The notes beneath the pieces were generated by a model. It was not told the DNA's origin. It searched no databases and worked only from the letters and a program-made list of their open reading frames with translations. Below are positions 24,567-33,213 of a stretch of 64,000 nt of DNA, piece by piece. This DNA comes from Sphingobacterium sp. SGR-19 (lineage in GTDB: Bacteria; Bacteroidota; Bacteroidia; Sphingobacteriales; Sphingobacteriaceae). The stretch spans positions 62,001-126,000 of the forward strand of contig NZ_JAAKGS010000009.1 of assembly GCF_011043555.1 (NCBI RefSeq), in the 5' to 3' direction. How positions within the stretch are numbered: the stretch's first letter is position 1; the number at the start of each line of letters is the position of its first letter. The translations under genes were made by a program, and so were the position numbers.

Positions 24567-25958
24567 TTATCCCTGTTCTTTTAATTCACCGACTAGTTTC
24601 GTTATAGTTTGCTTGGCATCACCAAATAGCATCAAACAATTATCCGCACCAAATAATTCATTTTCGATTCCGGCATACCCTTTCCCCATGCTTCTTTTGC
24701 TGACGATAACGGTTTGTGCCTTTTCGACATTGAGTACCGGCATGCCGAAGATCGGACTATTCGGATTTGTTTTGGCTGCAGGATTTACGACATCATTGGC
24801 GCCGACTACAAATACGAGATCAGTGTTAGCAAAATCATCATTTATCTCGTCCATCTCGATCAGTTTATCATAAGAGATATTAGCTTCTGCCAATAATACG
24901 TTCATGTGACCAGGCATCCTGCCCGCTACAGGGTGGATGGCGAAGCGGACGTTTACGCCGTTTTTTTCACAAAGCTCACTCAGTTCCCGGATGATGTGCT
25001 GTGCATGTGCTACGGCCATTCCGTAACCAGGGACGATAATCAATGAAGACACAGAATCAAAGATTTGTGCCGCTTCCTCGACACCGACTTCTTTAACCGT
25101 AATTTGTGGGCCGTCGACTTCTCCGCCTGCGGCAGACGTCTGACCAAATCCTCCCAGAAGCACATTCATCAATGAACGGTTCATGGCCTTACACATGATC
25201 TGTGTAAGAATAATACCAGAGGCTCCAACTAATGCTCCCGTTACAATGAGTGCGTTGTTGTTGAGCACGAAGCCAGTCGCACAAGCCGCCATCCCGGAAT
25301 AGGAGTTCAATAAGGAAATAACAACCGGCATATCGGCCCCCCCGATGGGAATAACGACTAGGATCCCTAACACTAGGGACAATACTGCCAGTATTATCAT
25401 GTAATTTGGGTTGGAGAAGTCGGTCAGTGCAAATATGACAATACCGACAGATAATATTAGTAAGACCAAATTGATAAGATGTTGGCCAGTAAAGACAATA
25501 GCTCGGCCGGAAATACGTCCGCTAAGTTTCATAAAAGCGATAAGCGACCCAGTAAAGGTAATCCCGCCAATGAGGATACTTAGAGCGACGCTGATTCCCG
25601 TGATGTTGTCTACCTCCAGCCCTCTTTGTTGGGTATTTAACCAAAAATCAGATAATGCGACAGACAGCGAGGCCAATCCACCGAAGCCGTTGAATATTGC
25701 AACCATTTCCGGAATCTTGGTCATCTCTACTTTCTTGGCGATAATAAGCCCTATAGTAGAACCAATGAGTACGCATATTAAGATATCGATTAGGGAGATA
25801 GCCTCCACTTGAACGACCGTTGCGAGGATTGCAATAAACATACCGATAGAAGAAACAACATTTCCTTTGCGGGCAGTCTTCGTGCGACCTAACATTTTAA
25901 TACCTACTATAAAGAGTACAGAGGCTATCAAATACGATAATTGTATAATAATATTCAT
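24567..25958 (-). CDS. pntB: NAD(P) transhydrogenase beta subunit
   Basis: PntB carries the NADP(H)-binding domain III and most of membrane domain II of the proton-translocating transhydrogenase, which transfers hydride from NADH to NADP+. The protein of 463 residues has about nine membrane helices up to residue 270. A soluble domain follows, with the nucleotide-binding IVPGYGMAVAHAQH, the dimer-loop region HPVAGRMPGHMNVLLAEA, VVGANDVVNPAAKTNPNSPI, and the C-terminal KRSMGKGYAGIENELFG that covers NADP. It is the last gene of a three-gene minus-strand operon, 41 nt after the pntAB-type gene, and ends just before the shared terminator. Confidence 0.97.
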   Translation of the reverse strand: MNIIIQLSYLIASVLFIVGIKMLGRTKTARKGNVVSSIGMFIAILATVVQVEAISLIDILICVLIGSTIGLIIAKKVEMTKIPEMVAIFNGFGGLASLSVALSDFWLNTQQRGLEVDNITGISVALSILIGGITFTGSLIAFMKLSGRISGRAIVFTGQHLINLVLLILSVGIVIFALTDFSNPNYMIILAVLSLVLGILVVIPIGGADMPVVISLLNSYSGMAACATGFVLNNNALIVTGALVGASGIILTQIMCKAMNRSLMNVLLGGFGQTSAAGGEVDGPQITVKEVGVEEAAQIFDSVSSLIIVPGYGMAVAHAQHIIRELSELCEKNGVNVRFAIHPVAGRMPGHMNVLLAEANISYDKLIEMDEINDDFANTDLVFVVGANDVVNPAAKTNPNSPIFGMPVLNVEKAQTVIVSKRSMGKGYAGIENELFGADNCLMLFGDAKQTITKLVGELKEQG

Positions 25959-25999
25959 TTTTTTGCTTGAAGTAATATTAATGGATAGAAGTGTAATGT

Positions 26000-26287
26000 T
26001 TATTTTTTCTTAAACATTTTTAGCATCCTGTCGGTCACAGCATAGCCTCCGACAACATTAATCGTCGCCAAAATGAGTGCGAGCATTCCTAACCATTTAC
26101 TTACGGAGAGATAGCCCAGCTCATTACAAGCTAAGATGGCTCCAACAATGGTAATACCGGATATGGCATTCGATCCGGACATGAGCGGTGTATGTAGGGT
26201 AGGTGGAACCTTATTTATCAATTCAAAGCCAAGGTAACTGGCCAATATTAATATAAAAAGTAAAGCGATAAAAGTTTCAGCAGTCAT
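26000..26287 (-). CDS. pntAB: NAD(P) transhydrogenase alpha subunit part 2 (membrane part)
   Basis: This 95-residue membrane protein has three hydrophobic helices and the conserved segment NKVPPTLHTPLMSGSNAISGI, which is the membrane part of PntA in one-piece enzymes. In this organism the alpha subunit is split into two polypeptides, as in Rhodospirillum and many Bacteroidota. It lies 18 nt after the NAD-binding alpha-1 gene and 41 nt before pntB, within one operon. Confidence 0.95.
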   Translation of the reverse strand: MTAETFIALLFILILASYLGFELINKVPPTLHTPLMSGSNAISGITIVGAILACNELGYLSVSKWLGMLALILATINVVGGYAVTDRMLKMFKKK

Positions 26288-26305
26288 AGCCTGTAGTTTA
26301 AAAAG

Positions 26306-27430
26306 TTATTTGGATAAAATAGATTTTGTTAGTTCGTGAACCAATTCTCCTTTATGCGTTATTAGCGAACCTTTGGTTATTTCTTCGCCCATTTCCCATT
26401 TAAAGCCTTCTTTGCTGGCTAAATGGAGTAGAAGTGCACTAATATTAGTCGCATAGAGCTGGCTGGCATTTATCGGTAATAGAGACGGGATATTAGCCTC
26501 GCCAATAATCGTGACACCGTGTTTTTCGACTGTCTTGTTGAATTCGGATAGTTCGCAGTTACCACCTGATTCCACAGCCATATCCACAATAACGGAACCG
26601 GGTTTCATAGACTCAACCATTTCTGCTGTTACCAAAAGTGGAGATTTCTTGCCGATGACCAAGGCTGTCGTAATGACAAGATCTGCATCTTTAATCTTAT
26701 CTTTAATTAGTTGTTGCTGTTTAGCGAGAAATTCTTGAGAAACTTCTTTCGCATAACCGCCCTCCGTCTCAACTTCTTCTGTCGTTTCTACCACCAAAAA
26801 GCGTCCGCCCAAAGACTCTACCTGCTCTTTTGTTTCGGGACGTACGTCGGAAACCTCAACCACTGCTCCGAGGCGTTTTGCGGTTGCAATAGCCTGTAAA
26901 CCTGCTACCCCAGCTCCGAAGATCAGAACCTTTGCAGGGGTGATGGTGCCCGCTGCAGTCATCATCAATGGGAAAATTTTACCCAGGACGTTGGCTCCCA
27001 TAATCACAGCTTTATAGCCTGCCAAGTTGGCTTGCGAACTCAACGCGTCCATTTTCTGTGCACGAGATATACGTGGCACAGCGTCCATCGCAAATGCCGT
27101 TATCTGGCGAGCATTAAAGATGTTCAGTAACTCCGGTTGTGTATAAGGATACAACAGGGAAATGCTTACAGTTCCGGTTTTAAAGTTAGAAGCTTCCTCT
27201 TCCGTTGGTGCATTGACTTTTAGAATGACATCCGCATTGTAAAGGTCCGATTTTGATACTACGTCCGCGCCGGCTTCTTCGTATTCACCGTCGGAGAAAT
27301 TGGAACCAAGTCCGGCACCGCTTTCAACTTGAATGCGAAATTCTTTTTTAACAAGTAGTTTGACTACTTCCGGACTAAGCGCTACGCGTCGTTCATTTGT
27401 CTTGGTTTCTTTTAGTACTCCTAAAATCAT
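26306..27430 (-). CDS. pntAA: NAD(P) transhydrogenase alpha subunit part 1 (NAD-binding)
   Basis: This is the soluble domain I of the transhydrogenase, 374 residues, with an alanine dehydrogenase-like fold. Visible motifs are ILGVLKETKTNERRVALSP at the N-terminus, DAVPRISRAQKMDALSSQANLAGYKAV (RQD-loop region equivalent), the Rossmann glycine motif IFGAGVAGLQAIATAKRLGA followed by VSDVRPE, and SVIVDMAVESGGN. It binds NAD(H) on the cytosolic side and passes hydride to PntB. It is the first gene of the operon. A possible minus-strand -7 box (TACTTTTG, complement of 27494-27501) lies 64 nt upstream, without a clear -33 element. Confidence 0.96.
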   Translation of the reverse strand: MILGVLKETKTNERRVALSPEVVKLLVKKEFRIQVESGAGLGSNFSDGEYEEAGADVVSKSDLYNADVILKVNAPTEEEASNFKTGTVSISLLYPYTQPELLNIFNARQITAFAMDAVPRISRAQKMDALSSQANLAGYKAVIMGANVLGKIFPLMMTAAGTITPAKVLIFGAGVAGLQAIATAKRLGAVVEVSDVRPETKEQVESLGGRFLVVETTEEVETEGGYAKEVSQEFLAKQQQLIKDKIKDADLVITTALVIGKKSPLLVTAEMVESMKPGSVIVDMAVESGGNCELSEFNKTVEKHGVTIIGEANIPSLLPINASQLYATNISALLLHLASKEGFKWEMGEEITKGSLITHKGELVHELTKSILSK

Positions 27431-27664
27431 TATTTTTTAAATAACATGGTTTATCTGAATATTATTTCAATTCAAAATCATTATTGGAACTAGCAAAAGT
27501 AATACTTTGATTGGTATTTTTTCATAAATATATGGCAATAAATAAAATTATGATCGTTTATGGCATTTTTTTATAATAGAATGATAAAAATGTATAGTGA
27601 ACACAATAAAAAGTCTAGTGCCAAAAAATATCTATTTTAAGTATGTATATTTTCTTAAAATATT

Positions 27665-27696
27665 TTTGGGATATTAAAAACTAAACTTTATCTTTG
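27665..27696 (+). promoter_or_regulatory. Promoter of tRNA-Asn (second copy)
   Basis: TTTG (27665-27668), 20 nt, TATCTTTG (27689-27696): an exact match to the Bacteroidota consensus TTTG-N19/20-TAnnTTTG, 46 nt before the tRNA. Confidence 0.85.
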
Positions 27697-27742
27697 TATC
27701 ACTTTAGAAAAACGGGTAAAATTGCGCTCTAAAGCACGAAAT

Positions 27743-27816
27743 TCCTGAATAGCTCAGCAGGTTAGAGCATCTGACTGTTAATCAGAGGGTCGCTGGTTCG
27801 AGCCCAGCTTCAGGAG
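27743..27816 (+). tRNA. tRNA-Asn (anticodon GTT), second copy
   Basis: The body from the D arm to the T arm is identical to the copy at 24423-24496. The acceptor stem differs but still pairs: TCCTGAA (27743-27749) with TTCAGGA (27809-27815), discriminator G at 27816. Two positions have changed on both sides together, showing that selection has kept the stem. CCA is not encoded. Confidence 0.97.
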
Positions 27817-27817
27817 C

Positions 27818-27848
27818 AAAGCCACGACATATTGTCCGTGGCTTTTTT
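27818..27848 (+). terminator. Terminator after the second tRNA-Asn
   Basis: AAAGCCACG (27818-27826) pairs with CGTGGCTTT (27837-27845), with an inner ACA/TGT extension and one bulged C, followed by further Ts. It begins 2 nt after the tRNA discriminator base. Confidence 0.88.
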
Positions 27849-28027
27849 ATTATGACCTATTATCTTTAGATATTTATCATATCTTTATTAATCCTCTAAA
27901 ATTCGTGCGTCAACAGCGTCTCTCGATAACGTGGCAAATGTTAGACGAATGAAAAAGTCAGTACGGATTTTGTTATAGTATTGTGTAGATTAGTGAAATA
28001 TACGAGGATCATTAAAACTTTTCTATA

Positions 28028-30064
28028 ATGGCACACCAACATATATACGATGCAGAGGGCAAGCAGCTTTGTTGTATAGCAGAAGAAAAAATATATACCA
28101 ATGCAGGCGCAGCAAACTTTATAGAAGAAGATGGTTGTTGCAGTACAAAAAAGCATCATCACGACGAACATGATCATGGACACGAACATTCGGACATGGA
28201 CGGCAACATTTTCAAGCTATTTATGCCTGCTGTTATTTCCCTCTTGTTGTTGTTTGCTGGGATTGCCATGGATCATTGGTTCCCACAACCCTGGTTTACA
28301 GGTTGGATAAGGGGCATCTGGTATGTGGTTGCTTATATTCCTGTTGGTTTACCTGTACTCAAAGAAGCAGTGGAGAGTATGGTTAAGGGCGATGTATTCT
28401 CGGAATTTTTTCTCATGGGTATTGCAACGATCGGTGCATTTGCCATTGGCGAATATCCGGAAGGTGTTGCTGTTATGTTATTCTATAGCGTTGGTGAAGT
28501 ATTTCAGACGATGGCTGTCTCCAGGGCAAAATCAAACATTAAATCTCTGCTTGACCAACGACCTGATGAAGTAACTATTTTAAGAAACAATAAACCGCAA
28601 TCCGTAAAAGCAGAAGCTGTGGACATTGGGGCGATCATACAACTGAAGCCGGGAGAAAAACTCGGCTTGGATGGTGAATTATTATCAGACTCGGCATCGT
28701 TCAATACATCAGCCTTAACGGGGGAAAGTAAACCCGATACGAAAAATAGAGGCGAAACGGTTTTGGCAGGTATGATCAATCTCCATACCGTATCACAAGT
28801 AAAGGTAACAACAGCTTATACCGATAGCAAATTGAGTAAGATATTGGCTTTGGTACAAAATGCATCCTCCCAGAAAGCACCGACGGAATTATTTATACGA
28901 AAGTTTGCTAAAATCTATACGCCTATCGTGGTGTTCCTTGCCATCGGAATTACGTTTTTGCCAGCATTATTTGTTGCAGACTATATCTTTACCGATTGGC
29001 TCTACAGGGCCTTGGTATTCCTCGTCATTTCTTGCCCTTGTGCTTTGGTTATTTCTATCCCGTTGGGTTATTTTGGCGGTATTGGAGCAGCTAGTAGAAA
29101 TGGTATTCTGATAAAGGGTAGCAATTTTTTAGACACCCTTGCCCGTATCCAAAATGTGGTCATGGATAAGACCGGAACAATGACGGAGGGCGTATTCAGC
29201 GTACAAGAGGTCAATTTTAGCGCGGAATCTGATAAAGAAGAAATGCTTCAAATGATCAATGTTCTCGAAAGTCGGAGTACACATCCCGTAGCCACGGCAA
29301 TTCACCAGTATGTCGGAGACGTTGATCATTCCATCGAACTGGTTAATACGGAAGAAATTGCAGGGCATGGACTGAAAGCTATCGTCGATGGAAAAGGCCT
29401 GTTGGTCGGTAATTTCAAACTGATGGATAAGTTTGGAATTGAATATGATTTAGATGTTAATAGTATTGTCTATACGACGATTGCCGTTGCCTATGACCAC
29501 AAATTCGTGGGGTATATGACGATTGCAGACAATATTAAAGCGGATGCTCAATTGACGATTGATAAGTTGAAATCTCTTGGTGTAAAATCAACCATGTTGA
29601 GTGGTGATAAGCACACCGTCGTAGACCATGTGGCCAAAACTTTGGGTATCCCTAATGCGTTTGGAGATCTATTGCCGGAAGATAAAGTAAATAAGATAAA
29701 AGAGATCAAAGCCCAAGGTGAAAGCGTTGCTTTTGTCGGCGATGGCGTGAATGATGCGCCTGTCGTGGCATTGAGTGATGTCGGAATAGCGATGGGTGGA
29801 CTGGGAAGCGATGCTACTATCGAAACGGCAGACGTGGTGATCCAAGACGATAAACCGAGCAAGATCCCTATGGCAATTCATATAGGCCAGCAAACGAAGA
29901 AAATCGTGTGGCAAAATATTGGGCTAGCTTTCGGTGTTAAAGCCATTGTACTCATTCTCGGCGCAGGAGGATTAGCGACTATGTGGGAGGCTGTTTTTGC
30001 CGACGTCGGTGTTGCACTGTTGGCGATCTTGAATGCCATAAGAATACAGCGGATGACATTCTAG
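28028..30064 (+). CDS. P1B-type heavy-metal ATPase (Zn2+/Cd2+/Pb2+ class)
   Basis: The protein of 678 residues pumps divalent metal ions out of the cytosol at the expense of ATP. The N-terminus has no standard CxxC metal-binding domain; instead it has two CC pairs (QLCCIAEE, DGCCSTKK) and a His/Asp/Glu-rich stretch (KKHHHDEHDHGHEH). The transport and catalytic motifs are complete: ALTGES (actuator), CPC (Cys336, Cys338), DKTGTMTEG with phosphorylated Asp380, STHPVATAIH (HP motif) and GDGVNDAPVVALS. The terminal helices carry FGVKAIVLILG and WEAVFADVGVALLAILNAIR, the Lys and Asp typical of the P1B-2 (Zn/Cd/Pb) group. Its stop codon shares the CTAG tetranucleotide with the convergent AMP ligase gene. 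Confidence 0.93.
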   Translation: MAHQHIYDAEGKQLCCIAEEKIYTNAGAANFIEEDGCCSTKKHHHDEHDHGHEHSDMDGNIFKLFMPAVISLLLLFAGIAMDHWFPQPWFTGWIRGIWYVVAYIPVGLPVLKEAVESMVKGDVFSEFFLMGIATIGAFAIGEYPEGVAVMLFYSVGEVFQTMAVSRAKSNIKSLLDQRPDEVTILRNNKPQSVKAEAVDIGAIIQLKPGEKLGLDGELLSDSASFNTSALTGESKPDTKNRGETVLAGMINLHTVSQVKVTTAYTDSKLSKILALVQNASSQKAPTELFIRKFAKIYTPIVVFLAIGITFLPALFVADYIFTDWLYRALVFLVISCPCALVISIPLGYFGGIGAASRNGILIKGSNFLDTLARIQNVVMDKTGTMTEGVFSVQEVNFSAESDKEEMLQMINVLESRSTHPVATAIHQYVGDVDHSIELVNTEEIAGHGLKAIVDGKGLLVGNFKLMDKFGIEYDLDVNSIVYTTIAVAYDHKFVGYMTIADNIKADAQLTIDKLKSLGVKSTMLSGDKHTVVDHVAKTLGIPNAFGDLLPEDKVNKIKEIKAQGESVAFVGDGVNDAPVVALSDVGIAMGGLGSDATIETADVVIQDDKPSKIPMAIHIGQQTKKIVWQNIGLAFGVKAIVLILGAGGLATMWEAVFADVGVALLAILNAIRIQRMTF

Positions 30065-31581
30065 ACTAACTTGCCGTACTCAATCTTGGAATGGTGGCGG
30101 GGATCTCTGGGCAGCTGCTGGAATTTTACGGTTGCTATCTTAAATGGCAGTTGTTGAAGCTCAGCTAGGACATGTTCCTTCGTTGATGGGGTTTCTTCGG
30201 TTAATTCGATAAATGCCCTTATATCGTTGCCGTCGGAAAGAATCGTTCCCATTTCCACGCCGTTGATAGACTGCACGAAGTTTTCAAAAACAAAAGTAGA
30301 GAGCCAATCTTCTCCTTGCGGGATGAGCGTATTGCACCTCCCCGTTAGGAATAAGCGTTCATCCCGGATATAACCGCTGTCGCCCGTTCGGTGCCAATAG
30401 ATACCGTCAATCAAGATCTTATTAACCCGGAGAGCTTGTTCATTTTCATAATATTGTGTGAGCACATGGGGACCGGAAACAACAATTTCACCCCATACAC
30501 CTTCTGGCTGTGGCATACGCTCAAACGTCTCCGAAGAAATATCGAAAAGCGATTTATCTGTAATAGGAATAATCTTTACTTGCGCTTTATGAAAAATACA
30601 TCCTACGGGTAAACCTTGTTTTAGATTGAATGTATATATTTCTGAAGCCAATTCAGCTGCGGTTATCGAGCTAATAGGCTCCGCTTCGGTGGAACCGTAG
30701 AGAACTTGTACATTTTTATCACGGAATGCCTTATTGTATAGTTTCGCTTCTTTTAAAAATACAGGCGCGCCACCGGTAAAGATATCGTTCAATTCCGGCA
30801 ATGAAATTTTATGTTCGGAAACATGTTCGGCAATGCGTTTGATAAAATAGGGAGAAGCCACCAATCTGGTAACCCGATAGTCCCGCAACTGTTTTACTAT
30901 TTTTCGCGGCTGGATCTTCGTAGGTTTCGATGAGTTGAAGTCGGCAATCACGGAAGTCGATCCCACGGCAAGATTGATAAGCAAGACAATAGGCAGTACC
31001 GACATATCCACATCCGACGGCTTAGCCTTGATCTCCTCTTCCAGCGCCTTAAATTGTTCGTATAAAAAGCCATGTGTCCGCAGTGCTCCCTTTGGCGTTC
31101 CGGTACTACCCGTCGTAAAGGTAATGAGTGCTGCATCCTCCGACAGCGTCTGACACATTTGGTCATTTTCCGCTCCGGAATAAGATAATCCTAACTTAAT
31201 TGGAATCTGCCGGATGCCTTTAGAAAAGAAACGTAACAGGTGGGCTTTCCAACTGCCCACGAAAGCTTTGCAATCGGCCATTTGACAACATGTATCCAAA
31301 CGGTCTATCTTGCTCCATTGATCTACGAAGACGATGGTTGCACCTAGATAAAACAAGGCCAGTACATTTCGGTAGAGATCAATGCCCATCGGTACAAACA
31401 GTAAAACCCGGTCCCCCTTTTTTATCCCTTTTTGTATGAAGTAATTTGCTGTTTGCCGAACCTGCCGCGCGAGTTCTGAAAACGTGATTTTATCACCGTT
31501 TTTGTCCCAGATAGCCGTTTTGTTAGGATACCTTTCGGCTGTATGCACAAAAAGACTAACGATGTTAAAGGGATTTTCCAT
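30061..31581 (-). CDS. AMP-forming acyl/aryl ligase (OleC-like ANL superfamily), last gene of the lipid-like cluster
   Basis: The protein of 506 residues is an ANL-superfamily enzyme. It has the P-loop ITFTTGSTGTPKGALRTH, the LYGSTEAEPI motif (A5), the HRTGDSGYIRDERLFLTGR hinge (A7-A8) and a terminal K in HHSKIEYGKLV. The LPIVLLINLAVGSTSV segment and STEAEP resemble the OleC-type or beta-lactone-synthetase-like branch and some acyl-CoA ligases, so the substrate is probably a fatty acid or other lipophilic acid. There is no carrier protein gene nearby. It overlaps the GNAT gene by 17 nt. As the only acid-activating enzyme in the cluster, it likely loads the acyl or carboxyl component. Its stop overlaps that of the convergent ATPase gene. 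Confidence 0.85.
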   Translation of the reverse strand: MENPFNIVSLFVHTAERYPNKTAIWDKNGDKITFSELARQVRQTANYFIQKGIKKGDRVLLFVPMGIDLYRNVLALFYLGATIVFVDQWSKIDRLDTCCQMADCKAFVGSWKAHLLRFFSKGIRQIPIKLGLSYSGAENDQMCQTLSEDAALITFTTGSTGTPKGALRTHGFLYEQFKALEEEIKAKPSDVDMSVLPIVLLINLAVGSTSVIADFNSSKPTKIQPRKIVKQLRDYRVTRLVASPYFIKRIAEHVSEHKISLPELNDIFTGGAPVFLKEAKLYNKAFRDKNVQVLYGSTEAEPISSITAAELASEIYTFNLKQGLPVGCIFHKAQVKIIPITDKSLFDISSETFERMPQPEGVWGEIVVSGPHVLTQYYENEQALRVNKILIDGIYWHRTGDSGYIRDERLFLTGRCNTLIPQGEDWLSTFVFENFVQSINGVEMGTILSDGNDIRAFIELTEETPSTKEHVLAELQQLPFKIATVKFQQLPRDPRHHSKIEYGKLV

Positions 31582-32545
31582 AGAGCGTGTAGGTTTTTAG
31601 CAGATCTCCACCGTACTGATCCGATAGGGGAGTTGCATCACCCTCGTCAATCATGAAAGCAAAAATAATACGCTGATATTCTTTGGATACCGCTTTTTGA
31701 TAAAAATCATCAACCAATACGAGTCCCAGCCCTCCATATAACCGTTGTGGGCTGCGGGCAAGTGTCTTGATGATCAAGGTTTTGTCTGTTGGATTCAAAA
31801 GATCATCCGTACCCAGCAAAATGCCGACAATTTTACCCTCGTGTTCTGCTATTTGGACAAATTCCGGTTTCAGTATAGCTTGTAGAGATAGGTATTTTTC
31901 TAAAAAAGACGTTTCAGTGATGGGGGTATACAGAAAGTTTTGTTTAAAGGACTCGTGCAAAAACGGATAGAGTTTTTTCAAATCGGCCTCGTAATCATCC
32001 ATATCTATCCCTCGAATGATAATGCCGTCACGAAGCAACCTATTTTTTACCTGATCGATTTTTTCATTTCGCCTTGGGGCAACGAAGGCTATGGCCGAAT
32101 AATAATGTGCTATCGGCTCGAAACCTATTGATTTCCACTGTTTGGCATAATAAGGTTGGTGTTTCATCTCCATAAAGAACAGGGATTTTTCGGGATGATC
32201 GTGAAAACGGTAATTTTCCCAGGTCGAACCGTTCATTGGGCCAATAAGGAAATCTATACCCTGCTCTTTAGCTAGTTTTTCGATGGTCTGAAACAGTTGC
32301 CGTACCGCCTCTTCGTTTTCTTGTGCTTCGTATGCACCCACCAGCCCAACATTTTTATCTTGATATGTAATCCCCGTATTGATATACAAAACGGCTTTTG
32401 CGAGATAAACGTCTTGCTGCTTTACTGCAATGCCTGCGTAGTAATGATCTGTAGGAATACGTTCATGCTCCTGCGATACATGTATGCGGGCAAATGTGTC
32501 GGATTGGTCTTTATCGTAAATTTCGGTGGTCATTATATTATCCAT
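31565..32545 (-). CDS. GNAT-fold (YghO-like) putative acyltransferase
   Basis: The protein has 326 residues. The N-terminal half has the segment GLVGAYEAQENEEAVRQLF followed by FLIGPMNGSTWENYRF and YYAKQWKSIGFEPI, as in the YghO-like GNAT group. The C-terminal half has a second GNAT-like part (AEHEGKIVGILLGTDDLL … YGGLGLVLVDDFYQKA). It may therefore be a double-GNAT protein that transfers an acyl group to an amine or alcohol. The start could be the ATG at 32543-32545, overlapping the upstream gene by 13 nt, or the ATG at 32531-32533. It pairs with the AMP ligase by a 17-nt overlap: ligase and acyltransferase are likely consecutive steps. Substrates are unknown. Confidence 0.7.
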   Translation of the reverse strand: MDNIMTTEIYDKDQSDTFARIHVSQEHERIPTDHYYAGIAVKQQDVYLAKAVLYINTGITYQDKNVGLVGAYEAQENEEAVRQLFQTIEKLAKEQGIDFLIGPMNGSTWENYRFHDHPEKSLFFMEMKHQPYYAKQWKSIGFEPIAHYYSAIAFVAPRRNEKIDQVKNRLLRDGIIIRGIDMDDYEADLKKLYPFLHESFKQNFLYTPITETSFLEKYLSLQAILKPEFVQIAEHEGKIVGILLGTDDLLNPTDKTLIIKTLARSPQRLYGGLGLVLVDDFYQKAVSKEYQRIIFAFMIDEGDATPLSDQYGGDLLKTYTLYGKSL

Positions 32546-33213
32546 GATTGTGTCAATAACATGCTTATTACGACTGTAAAAGGAATCGAAACATTATCAT
32601 AGCCGTCCTTGCTAACAGCTTCGGCAATAGTAGACAATAATGCTATAAACGCGAAAGCGAACACCTTACTCGTATGCATGTCAGATAAATACAGGTACCG
32701 CCAACTGATGAAAGCAATCAAAAAAGCACTGATAAAGAAAGCCAAAGACCCTGTTGCGGTTTTCGTAGCCCCGGCTATTCGATAGGAGCCCCAAGGCCAT
32801 TTTTTGCCGCATAATGCCGCTAAAGGGTCACTAATAGCGAGTATCATGATGGGAAGGTAATAATAGATATATTGATAACCTTGATAGCTGTACGAAAGAT
32901 AGCAACCATAAACGGCTACGGGATAAGCCAGACTACCTACTGATTTGCGATCGATGGCGTTGATAGATTTTAGCAAATGGAAGCGTAGCGAACAGATCAG
33001 TATGACCGCAAATGAAGCACATAATAACAATACCCACCAATGGTTGTCCAGTAGTACAGGAAAAAGTAAGGCCAGCAGTCCAGTGCCAAGATGCACAAAC
33101 TTTCTTGTCAACTCGACTTTTACTTTCAAGCTATGATACAAGAGCTCTCCCAATGCGAAGAGTACGAGATAGCATCCTGCGAGGATAAGCGTGTTTTTTA
33201 GATTCGTTTCCAT
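32533..33213 (-). CDS. Dolichol kinase / phytol kinase-like CTP-dependent lipid kinase
   Basis: This 226-residue integral membrane protein has about seven helices. It shows the family features ELTRKFVHLGTGLLALLFP near the N-terminus, MILAISDPLAALCGKKWPWGSYRI with the conserved Asp-Pro-Ala and Gly-Lys, and GATKTATGSLAFF. Members phosphorylate lipid alcohols (dolichol, phytol, farnesol, diacylglycerol) with CTP. Its ATG overlaps the stop of the BtaA-like gene (TAATG at 33211-33215). The cluster therefore has two proteins of the CTP-dependent lipid superfamily: this kinase and the CdsA-like cytidylyltransferase. That points to phosphorylation and later CDP activation of a lipid alcohol. Confidence 0.82.
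   Translation of the reverse strand: METNLKNTLILAGCYLVLFALGELLYHSLKVKVELTRKFVHLGTGLLALLFPVLLDNHWWVLLLCASFAVILICSLRFHLLKSINAIDRKSVGSLAYPVAVYGCYLSYSYQGYQYIYYYLPIMILAISDPLAALCGKKWPWGSYRIAGATKTATGSLAFFISAFLIAFISWRYLYLSDMHTSKVFAFAFIALLSTIAEAVSKDGYDNVSIPFTVVISMLLTQSWII

Noticed and set aside
24423..27816. Integrated genomic island between the two tRNA-Asn genes
   Set aside because: No integrase or phage gene is present and the enclosed genes are a normal pnt operon, so an attachment-site reading has no support.
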